Positions 24,685-34,717 of a stretch of DNA of 64,000 nt are shown here, piece by piece; position 1 is the stretch's first letter, and each line of letters begins with the position of its first letter. The notes beneath the pieces were generated by a model, which saw only the letters and a list, made by a program, of their open reading frames with translations, had not been told where the DNA came from and searched no databases. The translations under genes and the position numbers were made by a program. The stretch lies in the NCBI GenBank assembly GCA_029449245.1, contig JANATF010000006.1, positions 372,001 to 436,000 of the forward strand. The letters are read 5' to 3'. The DNA is from Mortierella alpina. Its lineage: Eukaryota > Mortierellomycota > Mortierellomycetes > Mortierellales > Mortierellaceae.

Positions 24685-26007
24685 TCACTTTTGGGTGATG
24701 CATATATACGTACTGTGTCCTCGGCCCATTCGTGGATGATAGAGATTCTGTGGGTCATCGTCCTCGATCACAATCGGCTCATGCCGATTGCCATCCTGAG
24801 CTGCTGATGCTTGAGCCGCGCTGCCTTCAATCGCCGCCGGCACACCATTTACGTAAACCTCCCTTGTGCCGTCGGGTTTGTCGACAGTCTTCCTTGTCAC
24901 GCCGTGCTCGTCGGTGATTTCGGTCACTGTTGTCCGTAGTCCGTTGACAGTCGTTGTTCTGGTCGAAGTCCGGGCACCACCACCCCCTCCAAACGACGAC
25001 GAGGACGAGCTGGAGGAGGTAAATCCTCCACCAAAGTTCGTGAGCGGATTTGTGCTCGTGCCACTTCCAGTCCACTCTGAGGCAAAGGGCGACGTTGAGA
25101 ACAGGGTCGGTTTGGCGGTGTGGGGCATATCGAATCCTCTGTTGAAAAAGGGGTCGTCTCTGAACATGGAAGGCCGTGGTTGTGCAAACCCGCCAAAGGG
25201 CTCGAACATGGATCCCATGTGCTGCTCCATGTTCCTCATATGCCGCTGGTGATGACCTGCGAATGCTTGGTCTAAATAAGAGCACAGGCGGATATGAATG
25301 GGTTAGCACACGGTACATCTCAATCATAAGTGGCGCGTGATAATCCCGAGCATTGAAACGTGCAGACTATGCAGTATGCAGTTTCTCTCGCAAGAGCGCT
25401 GGAGAAAGAAAAAAAAAGGGTCACCTCCGGAAAAAACCTCCGCAAGAATGTCGTGGTTACTGCCAAACGCGTTGTTAAAAGGCGAGGGTGAAGAGGATGG
25501 TGGGTACCCACCATGGAAGTGCTGATGATGTGCCGGCATGCCAAAGGCCGAGAAGAACGGCGAGTCAAAACCGAACCCAAATCTTGGTGCTTGACGTTGT
25601 GTATGCATATTCATGAATGGATCCGGTGCTGGTGGCGGGTTTGGGTCGCCTCCAGCCTTGACACCATCGTAACCATATCGGTCATACAGATCCCGTTTCT
25701 TGTCTACAGCCACAAGAAGATGAAGAAAAGAGACTCGGACAAGGTGAGTACAGTGCAACTTGAAAGCCGCAGTTTGGACGGAAAAGGTGTAAAGAGACCG
25801 CAGACTCATACCGTCCGACAGCACCTCGTAAGCTTCGCTAATGAGCTGAAAGTGCTGCGAGGCCTCGTCCTGCATGTGGGGTTTCATTTTGTCTGGGTGG
25901 AAGAGAAGGGCCTGTCTGCGGTATGCTTTGCGGATGTCATCCTTGGTGGCACTGGGCTCGACGCAGAGTAGCTCATAGTAATTGGGTGCCTCGCCGTCGC
26001 TAGCCAT
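24685..26007 (-). CDS. DNAJB-type J-domain co-chaperone
   Basis: Three exons on the minus strand, 26007-25812, 25703-25425 and 25271-24685, give 353 residues. The N-terminal J domain (residues about 9-75) begins NYYELLCVEPSATKDDIRKA and has an intact HPD motif in LLFHPDKMKP, needed to stimulate Hsp70 ATPase. Helix IV (KKRDLYDRYGYDG) starts exon 2. It is followed by a Gly/Phe/Pro/His-rich region (FGFGFDSPFFSAFG, FHGGYPP) and a Ser/Gly/Thr-rich segment. The C-terminus resembles DNAJB2/B6 proteins (TTTVNGLRTTVTEITDEHGV) in place of the CTD I/II barrels of class A/B Hsp40s. Odd point: the donor of intron 2 is GTGACC, weak for this genome, though the join gives the smooth reading SGGDQAFAGHH. The last dozen residues are uncertain. 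Probable role: cytosolic or nuclear holding of aggregation-prone clients. Confidence 0.88.
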
Positions 26008-26408
26008 GGTCGAGTCGGTAGGCCGGTATATGAAGCGCGTTCTGCGGGCTGAGTGCGCGGGCTGAGTGCGCGGTCGTGTGAATGCAGGAGTGTATGCAAG
26101 CCGTGTATGTCCTGCAGCAGGGTAGTGGCCGCAGTGGTAGCTTGGGGATGCAGAATGAACGTGTGGTTGAAGGGAAAGGAGGTGGAGCGAATGAACGAAT
26201 GGAAGCCAGCTCCTTTGAACAAGTTCCAGGAATTTCGATGCTGAGTGCCCTTATGTGTCCAGCTGGGCGGGTGATGTGCCCTTATGCCCCCCTCACAAAA
26301 GAGACTGTCCCACGTACGCACGTACACAGCAAAAAAAAAAAAAAAGAGTAAACAATAAACTCCTCCCCCTTTGCTGTCTCTTTTCATCCATCCACTCTTC
26401 ACCCCACT
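26008..26408. promoter_or_regulatory. Bidirectional promoter, J-protein gene and DBP3
   Basis: The two start codons are only 401 bp apart and diverge. The interval has an A run (about 26331-26345) and no ORF of interest. A chaperone and a ribosome-biogenesis helicase sharing one promoter fits coordinated growth or stress control, but that is inference. Confidence 0.5.
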
Positions 26409-28173
26409 ATGCCCTCCACAATGTCCATCGAACCTGCGACACACGACAAAAAGTCCAAGAAGGACAAGAAGGTGGCCGAGACCGAGGTTGAGGTGACCAA
26501 GAAGGACAAGAAGAGCAAGAAGGAGAAGAAGGATAAGAAGGACAAGAAGGAGAAGAAGGACAAGAAGGAGAAGAAGGACAAGAAGCGCAAGGCTTCGGAC
26601 GACGAGGAGGAGGAGGTCAAGGAGGAGGCTACCCCCGTTATCAAGAAGCTCAAGGCGGTTGAGGTTGCGCAGCCTCTGAAGGCTACTGTTGTCAGCAGCG
26701 TACTCACTGGGGGCCTGATCAAGAACTTTTATGACGTTGCCACCAACAAGACCACCAAGGAGCAGGCCCGTGAGTTCTACAAGGAGAACACAATCGAGGT
26801 TTCGGGTGACCAGGACTTTTTGCCTGTTCTCAAGTTCAACGAGGCTGGCCTTAGATCCGAGATGCTCGATGTCACAAAGTCGTTCAAGGCACCCAGTCCC
26901 ATCCAGGCCGCCTGCTGGCCCATTGTCCTCTCTGGCCGCGACATCATCGGTATTGCCGAGACTGGGTACGTCAAGCTACTTGACTTTTTTCTCATGGTTT
27001 TGTGTCCCTGTGCCGTACTTGATCAATGTTCACTGACAGACTCTCTTTATTCGTTTTTTTCATTCTAGTTCGGGCAAAACTCTGGCCTTTACGTTGCCTG
27101 CTTTGATGCACATTCGTGGACAAAAGGACTTCAACATTAAGCCCAAGGGTCCCACCGTCTTGGTTGTGTCACCTACTCGCGAGTTGGCCATGCAGACCCA
27201 GGAGCAGTGTGTTGCCGCTGGAAAGTCGTCTGGCATCAAGAGCGTGTGCATCTATGGAGGTGTGTCCAAGGATGACCAGCGCCGTGCTATTCGTGGAGGA
27301 GTTCACATCATTGTCGCCACCCCTGGACGTCTTTTGGATTTGCTTGAGGATGGAAGCTGCAACATTGACACTGTCTCGTACTTGGTTCTGGATGAGGCTG
27401 ATCGTATGCTGGACACTGGATTTGAGGAGGCCATCCGCTCCATCCTCCGCAAGACTCGCAAAGATCGTCAGACTGCCATGTTCAGTGCTACCTGGCCCGA
27501 GTCAGTCCGAAAGCTGGCTCACGATTTCTTGGACCGCCCCATCAAGGTCACCATTGGATCGCCCGATCTCGGCGCTTCGACCAATGTCACGCAGATTGTT
27601 GAAGTATTGGATGACCCCCGCAGCAAGGAGCGTCGTCTTTTGGACTTGCTGAATGACTACCACAAGAGCCGCAAGAACCGCATCTTGATCTTTGCGCTTT
27701 ACAAGAAGGAGGCCGATCGCATCGAGCAGACCTTGCAGAGGGCTGGATTCAATGTCGGAGGCATCCATGGAGACAAGAACCAACATACCCGTACCGCAGC
27801 CCTGGAGGCCTTCAAGAATGGCTCTGTCCCTCTCTTGGTTGCCACTGATGTCGCAGCCCGTGGAATTGATATTACAGGCATCACGCATGTCATCAACGTT
27901 ACGTTCCCTCTGACGATAGAGGACTATGTCCACCGTATTGGACGTACGGGACGTGGTGGCCAGACCGGAATTGCGCACACTTTCTTTACTGTGAACGAGA
28001 AGGGTCTCAGCGGAGCGTTGATCAATGTGCTGAACGACGCAGGCGTCAAGATCCCGGACGAGCTCCGTAAGTTTGGAGGCACGGTCAAGAAAAAGGCCCA
28101 CTCCATCTACGGCGACCACTTCAAGGACCTTGGAGGCGAGGTCAAGCAGGCCACCAAGATTCGCTTCGAGTAG
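26409..28173 (+). CDS. DBP3: DEAD-box ATP-dependent RNA helicase Dbp3
   Basis: Known for the family: nucleolar ATPase needed for 35S pre-rRNA processing and 60S assembly. Two exons, 26409-26965 and 27069-28173, give 553 residues. The 103-nt intron splits the Walker A motif codon (AETG|SGKT), phase 2. The N-terminus (residues about 13-60) is an unusually regular Lys-rich array of KKDKK/KKEKK units, followed by an acidic patch, as in other Dbp3 proteins. Core motifs in order: [13 protein letters not shown] (Q motif), AETGSGKT (I), PTRELA (Ia), GGVS, TPGRLLD (Ib), DEAD (II), SAT (III), [20 protein letters not shown] (V) and HRIGRTGR (VI). The C-terminus ends in a short basic tail. A second Met lies four codons after the first; either start leaves the protein essentially unchanged. 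Confidence 0.96.
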
Positions 28174-29119
28174 ACGACGTTGTCCTCCCTATTACTATTA
28201 CTCTTCCCATCCACATATGTAACCATAGAAACCTGTGTCCACGACTTTGCATAACCATTCAATCAGAAATCTTTATCAACAAAACAGCGTCTCTCGACTC
28301 TCCCATGTCGCAGTGTCATTTTTGGGTCGAGCCAGTGCACGTGTGGTGCATTGTTGTGCTCTCCCAGGTGAGCTAGAGTCGACCAAGGCGGACTGCAGAA
28401 CAATGGCGGTCTATGGCCAATGCCACATGAAACGAGAAGAAAAAGAGAGTTGGAGAGAGCGAGAGAGTGGGAGAGGCAGACGAAGCAAACATGCGAAGAT
28501 TTGGGATACGGCAGGCGGGAGACCGTGGCTGGTCATGCCTCGCGATGACGGACAGGCAAGGGAGTTCCAAAACATCAAAAGAGCGTTCGGTGGTGCTGTG
28601 GCGGTGCAAAGTCCTAAAAATAGCGTGGTTGCTGCTCCAGACACCGACGTTGTTGTATCGTGTGCAGCGACTAGGCCAGAGCAGCGCAGAGGGCGAGGGA
28701 GACGGATTTTCTTTTCCCAGCGGTGATCTTTTTTTTTTTTTTTGATGGGGCGTGTGTCAGCCAGACGCGAGTCGAAGAGTGTCCTGTCTGTTGCTCTCAC
28801 CTGCTTTCCTCTTTCTCTCATCTCTTGTATTTCTTCTCCACTGTTCCCGTTTCTCGAGCCTCTCATCTCGTTCCCCTGTCCTCATTCGCTCCTGCCTTCG
28901 CCTGCCCTCTCCTGCTCATCCACACATCCACACATCCGCCACCAACAACAGCCCGCCACAGGTAAGCTCGCCATGCAGCAGTTGCCATCATCTCGCGCTC
29001 TTCTCTTTCCCAGGGCAGCCCGCTCATCTCATGCTAACGCACACAATGTGCTCTCTCTCTTTCTCTCTTTCGTTGCTCGGCTGACTGGACATCATAGCTG
29101 ATCATACTCAGAGCACATT
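28174..29119. promoter_or_regulatory. DBP3 3' flank and promoter/leader of the HSPA12-like gene
   Basis: The left part is DBP3 3' flank. A poly-T run (about 28728-28743) and a CT-rich stretch (about 28790-28960) precede a probable 5'-UTR intron. The 163-codon ORF at 28235-28726 has no family features and is rejected as coding. Confidence 0.5.
28962..29097 (+). other. Predicted 5'-UTR intron of the HSPA12-like gene
   Basis: Donor CACAG|GTAAGC, a GCTAACG branch-like site near 29035, a CT-rich stretch and acceptor ATCATAG| lie just 22 nt before the ATG at 29120. All elements match the consensus of introns elsewhere in the window. It would remove an upstream ATG at 28972. Confidence 0.65.
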
Positions 29120-29547
29120 ATGGCAGCCAACAGTGAGGTCCCTGCCCACATTGCCCAGCAGCGCCAGCTCTACCACGCGGCGCTGCAGAAACAGAACGGC
29201 GGTGGCGGCCAGGCCTCGCCTCCTCCTGGCCAGAACCAGTACGGCGGTTACCCACAGCAACAGCAACAGCAACAGCAGCAGCAAGGGTACTATCAGGATC
29301 CATATGGAGGACAGCAGCAGCAGGGTCAGGTGGACGCCTATGGCGGTCAGATGGATCCTCAGCAACAGCAGTACTACCAGCAACAACAATACCAGCAATA
29401 CCAGCAGCAACAGCAACCGCAACAGCAGCAGCAGCCGTACCAGCAGTACCAGCAGCCTCCCACCACAGCCGCAGCAGTCCCAACAGCGGTTTCCATCCAA
29501 CCACTCTCATACAACCGCCACTCCAACGGTGCTACCATGTCTCCTCC

Positions 29548-29583
<36 letters not shown>

Positions 29584-31692
29584 TCCCCCCGTTCCTTCAC
29601 AGACACAGTCCCGGCCCAGCCAGCCTGTTGGCGGCGAATACCCTGTCCTGGTGGCTATTGATTTCGGTATGTAGCCAGGAACAGTGAGCGCGCAGAAGAG
29701 CGAAAGGCCCAGGGGCAGTGGAGCCGGCCAATGGCGAGGCAACATTGTGCTGTACTGATACCCGCAATACTCTGCAATACAACTCTCTTTTTTTTTTTTA
29801 GGAACAACGTTTTCGGGCGTTGCATATGCCTTCAAGTCGAATGGGGATGTTCTCGAGATGACTACATGGTACGAGCGGGCTTTATTCTTATTCCTGGTCT
29901 TCTGGGCTGTTTCCCCTTCCTTCTCTCTGGGGTGCCAAACCACCCGGCTCAGCCCATTGTTTCAACACGATGAGATCATCTGTGACCTGACCAAGCCTAT
30001 TTTTAACAAATGTGTCTGTGTCTGTTCCTCCTCTCCCGTCTTGTCTTTGTACCTTGCTGCTTGTACAATCGTTTAGGCCTCACCAAGCAAACCTATACGG
30101 AAAGGTGCCAACTGTCAGTGCCTATAGCAAGGAGAATGACAGGATGCACTCGTGGGGTTATGCCGCCAAGGCAGCCATGCTGACCCCCAACAGCCGCAAT
30201 CTCGACCTCCTGCAAAAGTTCAAGCTGTTTCTGGACAATGATCTGGCGCCCTATCTGCCACCTCTTCCCAGGACAATCAACCCCCAGAACGCCATCAGCG
30301 ATTACCTGCGTGCAGTCCACACACATGCCATCACGGAGATCATGAAGAACGCCGGTGGTCAGGCTTTTGACCAGCAGCACATCCAGTACTGTCTGACCGT
30401 GCCTGCCATGTGGACCGATGCTGCCAAGGGCGTCATGCGTCAAACTGCCATCCAGGCTGGACTCATCCAGCCCTCCGACCCCCCACACCGCCTGCTCTTG
30501 GTCTCGGAACCCGAAGCCGCAGCCATGTACTGTGAAAAGAAGTGCGAGCAGTTCAATCTGCGCCATGGAGACCGCTTCATGATTTGCGATGCTGGTGGTA
30601 AGTCCTTCAGTGCGCCAATGTAAAGAAAACAATCAATGCAACACCTCATATCTGATAACAAAAGACTGGCGTCGCTAACAAACAAAAATGGAATTAGGTG
30701 GTACCGTTGATTTGATTGTCTTCCAGGTCGACTACAGCTCTGGTACTCGCTCCCTGATCGAAGTGACGCGCGGTTCAGGTGCCAGTTGTGGATCGGGCTT
30801 CTTGGACGAGAACTTTTCAATGCTTGTGCGCCACAAGTTGCAGCGATACGACCTTCAGCCCAAGGCCTGGGCTCAGATCATGGAAGAGTTTGTGTTTATG
30901 CACAAACCCCAATTCGACGGTGATGACGACGCGTTCATCTCCATGCCATCCTCAGTCGCCAACCTGGTCGATCTGGACATGAGGCTCGAGGACGGGTTGT
31001 TGGCCATCTCGGCACAGGAGATGCGTGAACTGGTCTTTGACCCGGTCGTGAACCAAGTATTGGGACTGATTGACGGCCAGCTCGTACAATCGCAACAGTG
31101 CTCTGCCATCTTCTTGGTCGGTGGTTTCGGATCCTCGCCCTACTTGCACAAGCGCGTCCAGCAAGAGTTCGAGACCCGCGTTCCCTTGATCCGATACCCG
31201 CCCAGACCCGACCTTGCCGTGGTCCGTGGAGCCGTCTACCATGGATTGACCCATCAACCTATCCAGGCCCGCGTCGCTCGTCGCTGGTACGGAGTCGACA
31301 CGACTCGTGCCTACAAGGCTGGTGACCCCGTGGAGAAGAAGTACATGCAGGACGGCAAGTACCGTGTCCGGGATGGCTTCTCGGTCTTTGTGCGGCCTGG
31401 CCAGAGCATTGCTGTGGACGAGTGCATCAGCAAAAAGTACATCACTCACAAATACCCCGAGCCTTTGTCCTCACCTCTTTACGTCTACAATGGCGAGGAC
31501 CAACCCGAGTTTGTGGACTCGCCTGGAGTCCAAAAGTTGTGCGACTTTACCATCCCTTTACCACATATGCCCGGTGCTGCGCCTGGAACACCCGTTATCT
31601 TCACCTTGCGGTTGTACTTTGGACACACCGAGTTGAAAGCTGAGGCTGAATTCCAGACTGGAGAGGTCATTTCGACGCTGTGCCAGTTCTAG
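29120..31692 (+). CDS. HSPA12-like Hsp70 ATPase with polyglutamine N-terminus
   Basis: Four exons, 29120-29666, 29802-29868, 30077-30597 and 30698-31692, total 709 residues with phases 1, 2 and 1. Residues about 45-155 are Gln/Tyr/Gly/Pro-rich with several pure polyQ runs, a prion-like composition. The actin/Hsp70 ATPase fold follows: phosphate-1 motif VAIDFGTTFSGVAYAF (split by intron 1), LTVPAMWTDAAKGVMR, LLLVSEPEAAAMYC, phosphate-2 motif DAGGGTVDL (split by intron 3), GSGASCGSGFLDENF, and adenosine motif LVGGFGSSPYL. The C-terminal part is the short HSPA12 type, with no canonical Hsp70 lid and no EEVD end. HSPA12 proteins are divergent Hsp70s expanded in many Mucoromycota; their substrates are largely unknown. 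A J protein lies 3 kb upstream, but partnership is only a guess. Confidence 0.9.
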
Positions 31693-31920
31693 TTTGACCA
31701 GAACCGGCGTTTCTTTTAGGCCTACTTACATTATATTTTCTGGATCATAAAGAACGAAGACCAAAGGTGCACTTCATGGAAAAAAAGGGAATTGATTTAT
31801 TTCCGTGGAGATCGATGATAGAAGTGTGTGTGTATGTATGTGAGAGTTATTTTTATACAAAAGCAAAGGAGGAGGAAGGGGGGTTTTTTTACATCTCTTT
31901 TTCTTCTTGTTCCTTTTTTT
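31693..31920. other. Convergent 3' flanks of HSPA12-like and acetyl-CoA synthetase genes
   Basis: This short 228 bp AT-rich interval lies between convergent stops. It carries T runs near 31886-31893 and 31914-31922 that would be A-rich on the acetyl-CoA synthetase strand. Both poly(A) sites must lie in or near it. Confidence 0.45.
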
Positions 31921-32680
31921 TTAAGAGCTGGCAACCTTGGCAATCAAGACCTCGACGACACTAGGGTCCGCCAAGGTCGAGATATCGCCCAATGAGTCGG
32001 CCTCGCCCGCAATGATCTTGCGCAGAATGCGACGCATCAACTTTCCGGAACGGGTCTTGGGCAGGTCCTCGACCAAGTAGATCTTCTTGGGTGCTGCAAA
32101 AGGTCCAATGACTTTACGGACCTGAAGAACGAGCTCCTTGCTGAGATCCGACTTGTGGCAGTGCACACCAGGCTTGAGGCACACAAACGCGTGGATGCAC
32201 TGACCTGTGACATCGTCCGGTGCACCAATGACCGCCGTCTCGGCTACAGAGTGGTGCATGATCAGCGCAGACTCAATCTCCGCGGTTGAGAGACGATGTC
32301 CCGAAACGTTGATCACATCATCCACACGGCCACGGATCCAGATGTATCCATCCTTGTCGCGCGTTGCACCATCGCCTGTAAAGTAGTATCCGTGGTAGGG
32401 CTTCAAGTACGTCTCGAGATAGCGCTGGTGGTTGTTGTAGACCGTGCGCGCGATCGAGGGCCAGGCCTTTTTGACTGCAAGCACTCCAGTGACATCATTA
32501 CCCTCCAACTCCTTTCCAGTGACGGGGTCGAGGATGGCGAGGTCAATGCCAAAGAAGGGGACCGTGGCGGAACCAGGCTTGGTGGCAATGGCTCCTGGAA
32601 GCGGTGTGACAATGTGAGATCCAGTCTCGGTCTGCCAGTAGGTGTCAACAATGGCGCAGCGGCCCTTGCCGACATTATCG

Positions 32681-32715
<35 letters not shown>

Positions 32716-34717
32716 TCCTACAGTTCCCAGGACACGCAGACTCGACAGGTCATGGCCCTTGACCCAGTCGTCACCCAGGCGACGAAGGGCGCGAATGGCT
32801 GTGGGTGCGGTGTAGAACTGGGTGACCTTGTGCTTGGCAATCAACTCCCAGTAGCGCGCGGGGGTGGGGTATGTTGGGATCGACTCAAACAAGACTGTGG
32901 TCGCACCCAGAGTCAGGGGTCCATAGACAATGTACGAGTGTCCAGTAATCCAGCCGACATCGGCCATGCAGGCAAAGATGTCACCGGGGTGGTAATCAAA
33001 GACATACTTGACCGTGGCAGCAGCGCCGAGAAGGTAACCGGCAGTGGTGTGCATCACTCCTTTGGGGGTGCCGGTCGAGCCGGAGGTATAGAGGAGGAAC
33101 AAAGGGTCTTCAGAGTTCATGGGCTCGGGTGAGAGGTAACTCATGCGCTTGGAGCACTCGTCGTTCCACCAAAAGTCGCGGCCCTCGTGCATGGGCACAT
33201 CTGCACCTGTGCGTTGGCAGACAATAACGGTCTCGACCGAGGGGCATGCCTTGAGGGCATCGTCCACAATCTTCTTGGTCTCGATCGTCTTTCCACCACG
33301 CTTGCCCTGATCAGCAGTGATGACAAGTCGGCAGGCTGCGTCCTGGACACGGTCACGGAGAGCCTCTGCAGAAAAACCAGCAAAGACCACCGAGTGGAGA
33401 GCTCCAATGCGAGCGCAGGCCAGGAAGGCAACAATGGCCTCGGGGATCATGGGCATGTAGATGGCAACAGTGTCGCCCTTGCGAATGCCGCGGGCACGGA
33501 GGGCGCCAGCGAGCTGGCAGACCTGGCGGAGCAGTTCACTGTATGTGATGTTCTCAGACTCATTGGGTTCATCAGCCTCGTAAATAATGGCGATCTAATA
33601 AAGGAAGGAGGGTGGCGTGGGGAGTAAGTTAGTCATTGAGAGCAGCTTGCTTACGCCTTTGTTGTGTTTCCCTTGTATAACGTGAACTGCCCCGGACGAA
33701 GGGGTCGTACCTTGTTGGGATCAGCAAAGGCGTGACGATCCACACAGTTGTATGCTGCGTTCAATTGTCCATCCAGAAACCATGCAATATCGCCGTGCTC
33801 GAGTCCACCGTGCTGGACAGTGTGGAAAGGCTTTGACCAGGAGAGCAGCTCAGTTGCCATCTAGTAGTCATCGACCGATACATGGGGGAAAGTATGGGTG
33901 AGTAAGGTTGTTACACACGCAGGCAGACGTGAGTGAACCGGCTTGCGTTCAGCCAGGTACCAGAAATCCGACAAGCAACTCTATTAGTTTGAATAAGAAC
34001 CGAGGAGAGAACAAACACACAAAACGGGAGCGCTGAGCGAGGCAGCACGAACTGAAAAACTCCCTCGGTGGGGGAGAGGCATTTGTTCACCTTAGTCAGT
34101 CAGTCAGTCTGGCAGGCCCTTCGCCTCCTCTTCCCATCCCCATCCCCATCCCCATCCCCATCTCCATCAGCTACTCCTCAGTCCTTTGTCCACAAGGATC
34201 CGCCTCTCGCCGACGCTTCTGAGACGAGATGGGGAAAGTCAAGGTCGCCTGATCGCTCGCCTTTTGACCGCCCGCAACGCGGACGACTGCAAATGAAATC
34301 GTAAGCGGTCGGAGATCATATCCGTGACCCCATGGAGCCAACTCGGCCCCCAAAAACTGCACGAGGCCGCATCCAAACCTGCATCCTGTTGTCAGTCCAC
34401 TCCATACTCTTTATCTTTCAACATATAACCAGGTAAGCCTTTTTCTTGTTTTTTTTTCTCTCTCGTTTTTCCTTTTCCTGCACCCCCCTTCTCCGCAAAA
34501 ACAAAACAAAAAGTAAGGGGGACCGAGATCATCGTGGGAGCCCTGGGATAGGCTCTTGGTTTTTTTTTTTTACCTTTCCAAAGAACTCGTCAGGGTTCTC
34601 GATACTCTGGCGGTGCAGCTCCTTGTACTGCTCGTACGACTTGACATAGGGCTCGGGGCACTGTGCCGGGTCGAGGAGTCTGGCGGGGACGGGGTAAAGG
34701 GTATCTTCAGCAGACAT
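31921..34717 (-). CDS. ACS1: Acetyl-CoA synthetase (AMP-forming)
   Basis: Converts acetate, ATP and CoA to acetyl-CoA, AMP and PPi for two-carbon assimilation and histone acetylation. Three exons on the minus strand: 34717-34574, 33860-33711 and 33594-31921, 655 residues, all phase 0. The large first intron (713 nt) is unusual here. Order of features: N-terminal [20 protein letters not shown], exon 2 [33 protein letters not shown], then [11 protein letters not shown], the P-loop [22 protein letters not shown], the hinge [10 protein letters not shown], and the regulatory lysine motif [14 protein letters not shown]. Catalytic residues are intact and length is normal. Start: ATG 34717 (MSAEDT) is preferred because an acceptor-like CTATTAG lies just upstream, suggesting a 5'-UTR intron. 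ATG 34765 would add 16 residues. Confidence 0.96.
34133..34167. repeat. CCCCAT tandem repeat in ACS1 intron 1
   Basis: About five CCCCAT units lie within the 713-nt first intron of ACS1, followed by ordinary sequence. Confidence 0.85.

Noticed and set aside
28235-28726. 163-codon ORF between DBP3 and the HSPA12-like gene
   Set aside because: No family features, no splice or start context, and it overlaps DBP3 3' flank and promoter sequence.
29374-29943. 189-codon antisense ORF opposite the HSPA12-like gene
   Set aside because: It is the reverse complement of CAG/CAA repeats, producing poly-Cys and poly-Leu; a shadow of the polyQ coding region.
32296-33132. 278-codon plus-strand ORF antisense to acetyl-CoA synthetase
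   Set aside because: It lies wholly inside the ACS1 coding exon; antisense open frames arise from its codon bias.
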